Of a stretch of 64,000 bases of DNA, positions 8,318 through 16,381 are shown piece after piece. The stretch is from VGBK01 sp043810615 (GTDB lineage Bacteria; Actinomycetota; Acidimicrobiia; Spongiisociales; UBA11373). The notes beneath the pieces are model-generated. The model ran no database searches. It saw only the letters and a program-made list of their open reading frames with translations, and was not told the DNA's origin. The stretch lies in the NCBI GenBank assembly GCA_043810615.1, contig JBDROA010000007.1, positions 5,354 to 69,353 of the forward strand, in the 5' to 3' direction. Numbering within the stretch: the stretch's first letter is position 1; each line of letters opens with the position of its first letter. A program made the position numbers and the translations under genes.

Positions 8318-9290
8318 CCGACAACGCCCTGCGCGAGGTGCTGTGCTCCCCCCTCGACGACCTGCGCCCTCCCGGGCGTGGGCGCTGGACCGGGGTCATC
8401 ACCCTGCTGATCGCAGCGGCCTGCGGGTTCGGGGCGATCGCCGCGATTCGTTCCCTCGGCAGCGGCGAGACCGCCCCTACCACGGCGACGACAACCCCGG
8501 TGGTCTCATCCTCCACTGCCGCCAACCCCACCCCGCTGGACGAGGTGGGATTGGAGGCGGTGGCTGCCTGGCGCCAGGGCGGCAAGCTCTACCTGGTGGT
8601 GGCCACCACGATCCTGCCGGGAACCGAGCGGGGCGAGGTCGCCGGAATGCCCGGTGCCCACTGGGTGCTCCGCGTCGGGAAGGCGACCTGCGCCCCGCGA
8701 CCGCCGAGCTGTTCACTGCGCTGGCCCCCGGCCTGTTCGCCCTGGAGTTCCCCGACATCGACATCACCGGGGGCGTCGAGCTGCTCGCCTACCCGGCCTC
8801 CGAGCTGGTCGAGGGGGTGTTCCCCACCGGGCTCGCCTCGGCCCAGCTCCCCTGGGAGGGGCCCCTCGCTGCCACCCCCTACCTCCTCGGCGGGGAAGAG
8901 GTCGTCATCGACCGGCTCCGGCTGGACGACGGCGGCGGGGAGATCGTCTGGCACCTGGCCGGGGACTCGGAGGCCCGGGCGGTGGTGAGCGCCGGCGCCA
9001 CCTACTCCGAGGTGGGAGGCGCGCCGCAGGCCATCGTCGCCGAGCCCGACCTGCCCCTCGCCTCGCTGGTGGCCTCCCCCACCGCCACCCCGGTCACCCG
9101 CTTCGGCGTCGTGCACCTGTTCCACCTCGACGACCCGGATCAGCCCACCTACCGCAGCCGGTTCTGGGGCGATCCGGAGCGCGTCGTGGCCGTAGAGGCG
9201 CTGGACCTGGAACTACTGGTGCGCCTGTACCGGTACGCCGCCGAGCCAGTCGTCATCCCGGTGAGCCTCACCGTCACCCCAGAGGACTGA
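8314..9290 (+). pseudogene. Membrane-anchored Thr-linker protein, interrupted by a -1 frameshift
   Basis: The gene starts at an ATG overlapping the upstream stop. An N-terminal helix (VITLLIAAACGFGAIAAI, about residues 28-45) is followed by a Thr-rich linker. The reading frame is intact to about residue 122 ('GAHWVLRVG'), then shifts. The continuation 'EGDLRPATAELFTALAPG' and the rest of the protein to the stop at 9290 lie in another frame. Adding one G to the GGG at 8677-8679 restores a single open frame of about 325 aa. That is either a sequencing/assembly error or a recent inactivation. It pairs with the preceding gene in a two-gene unit; function unknown. Confidence 0.7.
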
Positions 9291-9374
9291 ACCCCCGGCC
9301 CGCCTCGTGAGCGGCGTCGTCGCGTAGGGGGGGCCGGGAGCCACAAGCCGAGCCCCACGTGTGGGCGACCGCAG

Positions 9375-9530
9375 CCTGGGGTGGGGTCTACAAGTGTCAC
9401 CCTTGCTCGGATCGACTTCTCCCCCGCCCCAGCGGGGGAGATGCCCGAAGGGCAGAGGGGGCAGCCTCCCACCAAGGCCTCGCCACATGCTGCCCCCACC
9501 CTTGCCCTCCCCCACCGCCGTGGGGGAGGG
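9375..9530. repeat. 156-bp dispersed intergenic repeat, copy 1
   Basis: This block is about 97% identical (5 mismatches by eye) to 63544-63699. It contains two internal hairpins: TCTCCCCCGC-CCCA-GCGGGGGAGA (about 9418-9441) and CCCTCCCCCAC-CGCC-GTGGGGGAGGG (about 9505-9530). It lies in the 428-base gene-free gap between the frameshifted protein (ends 9290) and the alcohol dehydrogenase (ends 9719). No long conserved ORF or transposase is associated, so it looks like a non-autonomous REP/MITE-type element. Confidence 0.8.
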
Positions 9531-9532
9531 AG

Positions 9533-9606
9533 CAACACCCTGGGGCGCTGCTCACGAAGAACACCATTCAGGGCGTGTTCTCGCCCCACCCTGGGGTGCG
9601 GTGTGA
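9533..9606. repeat. Short 'CACCCTGGGG' intergenic repeats
   Basis: Two copies of a motif with core CACCCTGGGG occur at 9535-9544 and 9587-9596. The second reads CACCCTGGGGTGCGGTGTG, with flanks that allow a small CACCC/GGTG stem. Related copies occur at 10859, 10926, 12008 and 63541, all outside genes. The rest of this gap, 9291-9718, shows no supported gene. Confidence 0.5.
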
Positions 9607-9718
9607 CATTGTTATCAGAAGACAACCGGCACAAAGGCGGCCAACCCCCAACCGCAGCCCAAGCAGGAAAAGGTCACCGGTGCCCCGGCTGAGACAGCAG
9701 CGACCCGGCACAAGGCCC

Positions 9719-10759
9719 CTACTCGTTGACCAGCACCACCCGGTAGCGCGCCTGGTTCCGGCGCACCCGGAGCATCGCCTCGTTCACCTGCGCCATCGGC
9801 ATCAGTTCGATACGGGGGCTTATGCCATGCCGCTGGGCAAAGGCCAGCATCTCGCGCATGTCGGCCCGGCTCCCCAGGAACGAGCCGGTGATCGACACCT
9901 GGTGCGCCACGAAGTTCACCATGGGGCCGACACCGGAGCCCCCGACGAGAGGCAGATCGATCGGGGCGAAGGCCGGCAGCACCAGCCGCCCGTTCTTGGT
10001 GAGGACCATCACCAGGTTCCCCCAGTCGTTCCCCGACTGGGCGGTGCAGAGCAGCAAGTCGAAGCCGAACTCCTTCTCCTCCATGGCCCCCTGATCGGTC
10101 GTGAGGAGGAAATGGTCGGCACCTAAAGCCCGCGCTTCCTCCTCCTTCCCGGGAGAGGAAGACAGCGCCGTCACTTCGCAGCCGAAGGCCTTGGCGAACT
10201 GGAGCGCCAGATGGCCCAGGCCGCCGATCCCGACGATGCCCACCCGGGTGGAGGCCCCCGCCGTGTACTTGCGCAGCGGCGGATACACGGCGATGCCGGC
10301 GCACATGAGCACCGCGGCCGCCTCGGGAGCCATGTCGGCCGGGAGCGGGTAGGCAAACCGGCCCTCCGCCACCACCGAAGAGGCAAAGCCCCCGTAGGGC
10401 GTCCAGGTGCCGCAGTCGGCTATCTGGAGGCAAAGGTGCTCGTCGCCCGCCCGGCACCACTCGCACTTGCCGCAGCAGCGTCCCTGCCAGCCGACGCCCA
10501 CCAGGTCTCCCACCTTCAGCCCTGAGACCGCCGGCCCCAGTTCGGTCACCTGCCCCACGATCTCGTGGCCCGGCATCATGGGGAAGTCGAAGACGCCGAA
10601 GTCGCCGTCCACGGCGTGGATATCCGTATGGCAGACCCCGCAGTGGGTGATCGCGACCCGGACCTCATCGTCCTTCAGTTCGGGTGCCTCGTAGGACGCC
10701 GGCTTCAGACCTTCTCCGGGCCCTTGCGCCGAGTAGCCCACAAAGGTCGAACGCGACAT
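9719..10759 (-). CDS. Zinc-dependent alcohol dehydrogenase (cinnamyl-ADH-like)
   Basis: A 346-aa medium-chain dehydrogenase that would interconvert alcohols and aldehydes using NAD(P). Catalytic zinc ligands are Cys43 in 'CGVCHTDIH' and His65 in 'PGHE'. The structural zinc site is Cys96-x2-Cys99-x2-Cys102-x7-Cys110. The Rossmann motif is 'GIGGLGH', and the following 'SSSPGKEEEARALGADHFL' is typical of the CAD/YahK-type group, which usually prefers NADP. Length is normal for the family. The ATG is preceded by AGGAGG. It is a stand-alone gene flanked on both sides by intergenic repeats. Physiological substrate unknown. Confidence 0.9.
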   Translation of the reverse strand: MSRSTFVGYSAQGPGEGLKPASYEAPELKDDEVRVAITHCGVCHTDIHAVDGDFGVFDFPMMPGHEIVGQVTELGPAVSGLKVGDLVGVGWQGRCCGKCEWCRAGDEHLCLQIADCGTWTPYGGFASSVVAEGRFAYPLPADMAPEAAAVLMCAGIAVYPPLRKYTAGASTRVGIVGIGGLGHLALQFAKAFGCEVTALSSSPGKEEEARALGADHFLLTTDQGAMEEKEFGFDLLLCTAQSGNDWGNLVMVLTKNGRLVLPAFAPIDLPLVGGSGVGPMVNFVAHQVSITGSFLGSRADMREMLAFAQRHGISPRIELMPMAQVNEAMLRVRRNQARYRVVLVNE

Positions 10760-10858
10760 GACAACCCCTCCTCCTGCCACGGCTGCCGAAGCCAGCATAT
10801 GAACCAGATGCGCCGCCCGCCATGAGCGGGACGGACCACCGGCCAGGTGGCACGGCCC

Positions 10859-10946
10859 CCACCCTGGGCTGCGGCGCGAATCTGTTACCTGAGATCGGCT
10901 CGAGCGGACTCGGGTAACCCCCGGCCACACCCTGGGCTGCGGTGTG
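10859..10946. repeat. Pair of short 'CACCCTGGGCTGCGG' repeats
   Basis: CACCCTGGGCTGCGGCGCG is at 10859-10877, and CCACACC-CTGGGCTGC-GGTGTGG, a 7-bp-stem hairpin, is at 10925-10947. The second is preceded by GGTAACCCCCGGC, which recurs almost exactly before the copy at 12008. The whole gap 10760-11073 holds no supported gene; apart from these repeats I see only the promoter region of the alcohol dehydrogenase. Confidence 0.55.
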
Positions 10947-11073
10947 GAGATGTTAGATACTGGCAGCTTGAGACCACTGCGACCGGACTTCTTCGCAGAT
11001 GTGGGAGTCGATGCTCGGGCCGCCGGCCTCTAGGCTTTCGCGGGCCGGCTCATTCGACACGGAGGCATCCGGA

Positions 11074-11874
11074 ATGGAATCTGGTTCCCGAGTGCCTTTG
11101 ATGGACGCGAATCGTGCGGCGCTCGCCACGGTGGGGTCACGTTTCGCTCACATGCTCAGGATGGTCCCCGACCCCACCAGGCCTTCGGTCGGGTTCTGGA
11201 GTGTCGGGGAGACTGCGGCGCATGTGGCCTCGAGTGCGTCGTTCTTCCTGGCTGTGGCACGGGGAGAGAAGGAGCCGGAGCGCCTCGATGAAGTCGCAGC
11301 CGACAACGCGGCGTTCCTGGCGTCGGACCCGGAGCGGGATCTTCGCACCCTCGCCGAACGCTTTGAGGCCGGTGAGCGGGCGCTACTGGCCCACGTCGAT
11401 CGCATCGACGGTGATCCGCCTCTGGAGCTATTCGAGGGTGTAGAAGTACCCCTGTCCACGCTTCTGGCGGTCGAACTCGCCGAGGTGATCGTCCACGGTT
11501 TCGACATCGCCCGGGCGTCGGGTCTCACTTGGCGGATCACCCGCGCCGAGGCCGCTCCCGCGGCGAGTGGCATGCTCCCCTTGCTCCCCCATGCCGTAGA
11601 CCGGGAGGCGGCAGCCGGGCGACGGGCCCGGTTCGAGCTGCGGATCCGAGGCGGATCCTCCGCCACCCTGGAGTTCGCAGGCGGGACGCTGCGCCTCTCC
11701 CCGCCAATCCCACAGGCAGTCGACTGTCGTATCTCGGCCGACCCGATGGTCTATCTGCTGCTCAGCTTCGGCCGGATCGGGCCGCTGCGACCCATGGTGC
11801 AAGGCAAGCTCACCGCCTGGGGGCGCCGCCCCTGGCTGGCGGCATCCTTCCCCTCGCTGTTCCAAAGCGTCTGA
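11074..11874 (+). CDS. Mycothiol-dependent maleylpyruvate isomerase-family protein
   Basis: A 266-aa cytoplasmic protein of the actinobacterial MDMPI/DinB-like group. The N-terminal helical bundle contains 'WSVGETAAHVASSASFFLAVA', whose His is the expected metal ligand, and 'AVELAEVIVHGFDIARASG' supplies the second conserved His of the metal site. The C-terminal ~70 residues ('GGTLRLSPPIPQAVDCRISADPM', 'VQGKLTAWGRRPWLAASFPSLF') look like an SCP2-type domain often fused to this bundle. The ATG at 11074 follows GGAGGC; an upstream in-frame ATG adds 25 residues without family support. Related enzymes use mycothiol as cofactor; this protein's substrate is unknown. No linked catabolic genes are visible. 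Confidence 0.75.
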   Translation: MESGSRVPLMDANRAALATVGSRFAHMLRMVPDPTRPSVGFWSVGETAAHVASSASFFLAVARGEKEPERLDEVAADNAAFLASDPERDLRTLAERFEAGERALLAHVDRIDGDPPLELFEGVEVPLSTLLAVELAEVIVHGFDIARASGLTWRITRAEAAPAASGMLPLLPHAVDREAAAGRRARFELRIRGGSSATLEFAGGTLRLSPPIPQAVDCRISADPMVYLLLSFGRIGPLRPMVQGKLTAWGRRPWLAASFPSLFQSV

Positions 11875-12007
11875 GCTGCTGAGCAGGCCGCCCAACGACG
11901 CCCGTTCCCAGGCGCGCTCACGAACCGCAGGTTGGCTAGGCGCCGAGATTCGAACCGCGCCTGGTACGGCCAGGGACGCTCGCCCGAGGCCAGGTAACCC
12001 CCGACCC

Positions 12008-12023
12008 CACCCTGGGCTGCGGC
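12008..12023. repeat. Short 'CACCCTGGGCTGCGG' repeat
   Basis: The sequence GGTAACCCCCGACCCCACCCTGGGCTGCGG (11994-12023) repeats the arrangement at 10914-10942 with few changes. It lies just outside the 3' end of the small protein at 12028-12288. The surrounding gap 11875-12027 has no gene. Confidence 0.5.
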
Positions 12024-12027
12024 TACC

Positions 12028-12288
12028 TCACCCGATCAGGGCTTCCACTCCGGCCGGCCAGGGCTCCCGCGAGCCGAGGCGCTCTCCACAGGGCACGTCG
12101 AGCGCACCGGCGAGCAGGCGTCCCACCAGGACCGAGAGGGCCAACCCCTCGGAGCGGGCCCGCCGGCGCAGGGCCTCGGCCACCTCGGCCGGAACCAGCG
12201 CCACCAGGCGCTCCCGGGGCTCGCACCAGCCGACGGGCCGGGGGGCACCCCAGTCGAGAATCGCTGCGGTGTTGTGGGCGGCTGCCAT
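12028..12288 (-). CDS. Small ribbon-helix-helix-like hypothetical protein (86 aa)
   Basis: An 86-aa protein with strong G/C bias at codon third positions. The central part, 'RLVALVPAEVAEALRRRARSEGLALSVLVGRLL', has the strand-helix-helix pattern of CopG/RHH antitoxin-like proteins, which bind operators as dimers. No toxin partner lies next to it. The ATG has no Shine-Dalgarno, and a TAGTAC hexamer lies 3 bases upstream, so the start is uncertain or leaderless. Function is not assigned. Confidence 0.55.
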   Translation of the reverse strand: MAAAHNTAAILDWGAPRPVGWCEPRERLVALVPAEVAEALRRRARSEGLALSVLVGRLLAGALDVPCGERLGSREPWPAGVEALIG

Positions 12289-12429
12289 TGGGTACTAGCC
12301 AAGCAGATTGCGCGCGGATAGTGAAGGATTTCGCGCTCTCAGCGCGCGGAGCGTGACGAACCCCGCCCCCCTGGCACCGCCGGCGCCGAACCGGTACCCT
12401 CATACGAGAACGCTCTGTAGGAGGAGGAC

Positions 12430-12603
12430 ATGGAGCTCCGCAAAGGCATGCGGGTCAAGGAGCTCACCAAGAAGGTGGGCCAGGTGGCTCGCACCGGAAC
12501 CATCCTCGCCGTCCGCGGCTCGACCGTGGATGTGCGGTGGGACGACGGCCACACCAGCTCGCTGAGTCACGGGTTCCTGTTCCCCATCGCCGGAGACGGG
12601 TAA
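12430..12603 (+). CDS. Small DUF1918-like protein (57 aa)
   Basis: A short protein, 'MELRKGMRVKEL...', with an SH3-like beta pattern. 'GTILAVRGSTVDVRWDDGHTSSLSHG' closely resembles the core of actinobacterial DUF1918 proteins ('GEILEVRG...VRWDDGHE'). The ATG at 12430 has GGAGGAGG 3-10 bases upstream, a very strong ribosome site. DUF1918 proteins are small and of unknown role. The gene stands alone between two minus-strand genes. Confidence 0.72.
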   Translation: MELRKGMRVKELTKKVGQVARTGTILAVRGSTVDVRWDDGHTSSLSHGFLFPIAGDG

Positions 12604-12611
12604 CCGCAGGC

Positions 12612-12830
12612 TCACGGCGCGGAGGCTTCCGCCCCCGGGATCCCCGCCTCGTCGGAATGGGCGCGGCGGTGGCGGCGTACCAGCATCTCCCGCTGCTGGT
12701 CGACGTCTCCCTTGATCCGCTCCAGTCGGGCGGGGCCCTCGAGACGGAGGCGGAACCGGCCCTGCATGCGGAAGTGGCCCTCCGGGGGCACCGCGCCTCC
12801 GGGCTGGTAGTCGGGTTCCTCGCGCTTCAC
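12612..12830 (-). CDS. Hypothetical basic protein (about 72 aa)
   Basis: From a GTG at 12830 the protein reads 'VKREEPDYQPGGAVPPEG' and then a charged segment, 'MQGRFRLRLEGPARLERIKG', and ends Ala-rich. Third codon positions become strongly G/C only from about this GTG, so I prefer it to the ATG at 12896, which would add 22 residues of atypical codon use. No family is recognised. The 3' end lies 9 bases from the convergent small gene ending at 12603. Confidence is limited by the weak ribosome site. Confidence 0.42.
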   Translation of the reverse strand: MKREEPDYQPGGAVPPEGHFRMQGRFRLRLEGPARLERIKGDVDQQREMLVRRHRRAHSDEAGIPGAEASAP

Positions 12831-12896
12831 CGGGCAGTGGACCCGGTGACCTTGGCTTGGGGAAGGTAGGTCGGCGCGTCGGCGGAGTCTCGACAT

Positions 12897-13273
12897 GAAG
12901 CCGGTGCCTCTGACCTGTTTGATGACCCGGTTGCGGCCCTCTCAGCCTGCTCCCCGGCTTGCGAACCGGCCGGGAGAGCGGTTCGGCAGTTCGGGTCACC
13001 ACCTTGGAGGCACTTCTGGTCGGTGGTGTTGTTCTGGTGGGCCGATCCGAGCCTTCGGCCATCTGACGGCGTTCGGTGACGGCTCAATCGTCCCGCCGGC
13101 CGTCGGGACGGCTCCCACGGGATCGACGACACCCGCCACCGCCTGACGTCCCCCTCGGGTCGGGCGATCCTTGGCGTGGGTGACGCGTCTCCCTCGCCCG
13201 TCCGCCCCGTCCGACGATCCCACCATCAGATGGGTTCACCCCGCCGCCCTCTTGGGCTCCCCGCACCACAACA
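12897..13273. other. Gene-free stretch
   Basis: About 375 bases between a small minus-strand protein and the 3' end of the oxidoreductase gene at 13274. Open frames exist on both strands because of the high GC, but their codon use and composition (Arg/Gly/Pro-rich) do not look coding. I see no strong hairpin, tRNA or repeat here. Confidence 0.5.
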
Positions 13274-14704
13274 CTAGGGCGTCCGCTGCGCCGCAATCGC
13301 GTCGATCCCTCGCGCAAGGGCAGCCTCGTTCAGCGCGATCAGATCGCCCTTCGACCGCAGCGCTCCCCTGATAGCGGTCAGAAACGAAGCCGGAGGGAAC
13401 AGGCTTGTGGCTGCTTGAAGAGCACCGAGGGCGACGATGTTCTTGACCATCTTGCTGCCGATCTCTCCAGAGACCGCGGTCATAGGGACCCCGTAGGCGC
13501 GCACTCCCTCAGCGAGATCGGGAACCTCGCCGATGACCGTGCTGTCGTACACGATCGTGCCGCCGGCCTGCACCGCGGGTCCGAATTTGCGGAGGCTCGG
13601 CCCGTTGAAGGCCACCAGTATGTGGGGTGCGGGAGCTGCAGGAGAGAGCACCTCGTGCTCGGCGATGTGGACGTCGGCGTACGAGGTTCCCCCACGCGAT
13701 TCCGGCCCATAGCTGGGAATGTGGGTCGAGTCGAACCCCTCGTTGATGGCGGCCCGGGCCAGGAGAAGGGCAGCGGTTTGGGCCCCATCGCCGCCAGCCC
13801 CGGCCAGTTTCAGGGCGATGTCATCATGGGCAATGTGGGCCGGGAACCCGCTTGCGAAGCGGGGCGGCGCCTCGGCATGGCTTTCGATCTGGTCGAGCAG
13901 TGCCGCCGCCTCGAAGTTGGGTGGATTCACATCGGGCCAGGGCTCCCTGTCGCCGAGGTCCTTCTTCACTCCGAGCGGGAAGACGGGCAGCATCCGCTCG
14001 CGGACCCAAGCCTCGGCCTCCGTCGGATCGACGTGCCACTGCACCGGACACTCCGAAAGCACTTCGACCAGTGCGAAGCCTCGCTTCTCCACCTGCATCT
14101 GAAGGGCCTTGCGGATGGCGTGCCTGGCGCGGTTGCGGCGTTGGTTGTCGAACAGCGCCACACGCTCCACGTACACCGGCCCATCCAGAGCGGCGAACAA
14201 CTCGGCCACCTTCATCGGTTCCCCCATGAAGCGAGGGCGCCCCTCAGGGGTGGTGGACGTCTCCTGACCCAGCAGAGTCGTCGGTGCCAACTGGCCACCG
14301 GTCATGGCGTAGATGCCGTTGTTGACGAAGATCACCGAGATGGGGATGCCCATCTGCGCGGCATAGATGATCTCGGCCAGTCCGATCGACGCCAGATCGC
14401 CGTCTCCCTGATACGACACCACGACTGCATCGGGGTTGGCCACCTTGTGACCCAGCGCCACGGCGGGCGCCCTGCCGTGAGCCGCCTGGGTGTTCCCCAC
14501 ATCCAGGTAGTAGTAAAGGAACACACTGCACCCCACCGGGGAAATGGCAACGGTGCGGTCCTGCACCCCCAGTTCCTCGATGGCCTCGGCCAGGTACTTG
14601 TGCACCAGGCCGTGGCCGCATCCGGGGCAGTAGTGAGTGCTGTGGGCCTTGAGGCCCTCGGCGTGGGCATGCCGCTCGAAGGTCTCGTAGAGGACGCCGC
14701 TCAC
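13274..14704 (-). CDS. 2-oxoacid:ferredoxin oxidoreductase, fused beta-gamma subunits
   Basis: A 476-aa protein. Residues about 1-290 form the thiamine-diphosphate beta subunit ('YCPGCGHGLVHKYLAEAIEELG', TPP motif 'GDGDLASIGL...VNNGIYAMTGGQ'). Residues about 300-476 form the gamma domain ('LKLAGAGGDGAQTAALLLARAA', 'SYGPESRGGTSYADVHIAE'). These enzymes oxidatively decarboxylate pyruvate, 2-oxoglutarate or branched-chain 2-oxoacids to acyl-CoA and reduce ferredoxin. The GTG start overlaps the TGA of the delta-alpha gene (14701-14704), giving coupled synthesis of the two halves. The alpha partner is most like VorB-type (3-methyl-2-oxobutanoate) enzymes. Beta and gamma are usually separate genes; the fusion is noted as a finding. 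Confidence 0.88.
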   Translation of the reverse strand: MSGVLYETFERHAHAEGLKAHSTHYCPGCGHGLVHKYLAEAIEELGVQDRTVAISPVGCSVFLYYYLDVGNTQAAHGRAPAVALGHKVANPDAVVVSYQGDGDLASIGLAEIIYAAQMGIPISVIFVNNGIYAMTGGQLAPTTLLGQETSTTPEGRPRFMGEPMKVAELFAALDGPVYVERVALFDNQRRNRARHAIRKALQMQVEKRGFALVEVLSECPVQWHVDPTEAEAWVRERMLPVFPLGVKKDLGDREPWPDVNPPNFEAAALLDQIESHAEAPPRFASGFPAHIAHDDIALKLAGAGGDGAQTAALLLARAAINEGFDSTHIPSYGPESRGGTSYADVHIAEHEVLSPAAPAPHILVAFNGPSLRKFGPAVQAGGTIVYDSTVIGEVPDLAEGVRAYGVPMTAVSGEIGSKMVKNIVALGALQAATSLFPPASFLTAIRGALRSKGDLIALNEAALARGIDAIAAQRTP

Positions 14705-16110
14705 ACCACCACCTCCCCTCGAGCGTCTGCCGCCTGGATGATCTCGGCGGTCTCCGGCAGATTGCCCCCGTAGCGGCGCACGTTGCCGATCGGCGGATGG
14801 TCATCGATCCCGGCGTAGCTGAGAGCCAACCGAAGCTCGTCCTCCAATTGCCCGTCGCTGGCTTCCACGACCACGAGGCGTTGGACGCCTGGCAGGATTC
14901 CCCGCAGAGCTTCGATCGGGAACGGCCACAGCGTGATTGGGCGGAAGAGCCCGGCCCGAACCCCCCGCTCCCGCAGGACCTGAACGACCCCCTTCACCGT
15001 CCGAGAGGGGGTATTCGAGGCGACGTACACCACCTCGGCGTCGCTGCAGCGAAAGAGGTCCGCCCGCTGCTCGTTTGCGGTCATCCGCCGGTACTTCTCG
15101 ATCAGCCTCACGTTGAAGGCCTCCTGATCGTCCTCTTCCAGGCGGATCGAGCTATGCAGGTTCCGTCGATGCATGGCGTCCCCGTACACCGCCCAGGCCG
15201 GCAAACCGGGCCTCACCATGTACTCCGGCAGTCGCACCTTTCCGCTCACCTGGCCCAGGTAGCCGTCGCCCAGGATGACCACAGGATTCCGGTAGGTGAA
15301 GCTCAACTCGAATGCCAGCATCGTCAAGTCCAGCATCTCCTGGGGATCTGCCGGCGCCAGCACGATCGCATGCGTATTCCCATGGCCCAGGCCCCGGCAC
15401 GCCAGCTTGATGTCGTCTTGTGACGGCGCGATGTTCCCCAATCCCGGACCGGCCCGCATGATGTCGACGAACACCCCCGGCAGCTCGGAGCCGATCATGT
15501 ACGAGATCCCCTCCACCATCAGGCTGAAGCCGGGTGACGAGGTGAACGTCATGCACGCCAAACCCGCACCACCGCATCCATACATGTGGTTGACCGCCGC
15601 CACCTCGCTCACCGCCTGCACGAACACCCCATCGAGGTGCGGCAGGATCTTCGCCATCAACTCGGCGCCCTCGGTCGACGGTGTGATCGGATACCCGAAG
15701 AAGTGCCGGCACCCCGCCAACAAGGCCCCGACCGCCGCCCCGTAAGCCCCCTTGAGCAGCAGCGGTTCCCGTGGGGGCAGTTGGATGCGCTCTCCTGGAA
15801 TGTCCTTCGGGACCGGGGCCGGAAGTGGCTGCTCGCCGGGCTCGACTGCGTCTGCGGTCTCCCACCAGAAGTGACGATCGTCACCGTGGAGGGCATAGGG
15901 CTCCGGACAGGCCGAAAAACACAATCCGCAGGCGTTGCAGTCCTGCAGGTCGATGACCACGGGAAGCAATCCGCTCTCGGCGTTCACCGCCGGCGCGAGT
16001 GTGATGCAGCCACGGGCGCAGGCCGGCATGCAGCGGCCGCAGCCCTTGCAGTACTCCGCCGTGAGATGCGGCATCGGCCGCTGCCGGCGGCTCCTACCCT
16101 CGCCGCTCAT
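14701..16110 (-). CDS. 2-oxoacid:ferredoxin oxidoreductase, fused delta (ferredoxin)-alpha subunits
   Basis: A 469-aa protein. Residues about 13-75 hold two 4Fe-4S motifs, 'CKGCGRCMPAC' and 'CNACGLCFSAC', which is the delta subunit. From about residue 115 the alpha subunit follows ('KGAYGAAVGALLAGCRHFFGYPITPSTE', 'VQAVSEVAAVNHMYGCGGAG', 'TFTSSPGFSLMVEGISYMIGSELP'). The alpha sequence resembles VorB/KorA-type enzymes acting on branched-chain 2-oxoacids or 2-oxoglutarate. With the beta-gamma fusion downstream, two genes encode the whole four-subunit complex. An internal Met at residue 13 is an alternative start. The upstream 271 bases (16111-16381) contain no gene and must hold the promoter. 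Confidence 0.9.
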   Translation of the reverse strand: MSGEGRSRRQRPMPHLTAEYCKGCGRCMPACARGCITLAPAVNAESGLLPVVIDLQDCNACGLCFSACPEPYALHGDDRHFWWETADAVEPGEQPLPAPVPKDIPGERIQLPPREPLLLKGAYGAAVGALLAGCRHFFGYPITPSTEGAELMAKILPHLDGVFVQAVSEVAAVNHMYGCGGAGLACMTFTSSPGFSLMVEGISYMIGSELPGVFVDIMRAGPGLGNIAPSQDDIKLACRGLGHGNTHAIVLAPADPQEMLDLTMLAFELSFTYRNPVVILGDGYLGQVSGKVRLPEYMVRPGLPAWAVYGDAMHRRNLHSSIRLEEDDQEAFNVRLIEKYRRMTANEQRADLFRCSDAEVVYVASNTPSRTVKGVVQVLRERGVRAGLFRPITLWPFPIEALRGILPGVQRLVVVEASDGQLEDELRLALSYAGIDDHPPIGNVRRYGGNLPETAEIIQAADARGEVVV

Positions 16111-16381
16111 GTCGTGTACCCGAACCCGGGCCCTGGTCCCCGCACCATGCCAACCCGCCTCCTAGACCGGACTCCCCCATGGGGCCCATGTCCGCCACCA
16201 GTCTGCTTGAACCGAGCCAAGCCCCCGGGAAGGATAGCCCCCGGCCTCCTCGAACTGCCCCTGATGGATCCGGGTTGGGCCACCACGGCGCCCTCGCCGC
16301 CCGCCCGCGGATACGGAGTTCGATCATCTGGTCCGAAACCATGGAAGCCGAGGGGCCGCTCCCGGGCAGGGCCGAAGGTCC

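Noticed and set aside
11940..11985. tRNA-like T-arm text (GGTTCGAATCTC on the minus strand)
   Set aside because: The flanking bases do not pair as a T stem, and no anticodon arm or acceptor stem can be built around it.
12895..13226. Open frames on both strands in the 12.9-13.3 kb gap
   Set aside because: No ribosome site, poor third-position bias and low-complexity Arg/Gly/Pro content; not supported as genes.
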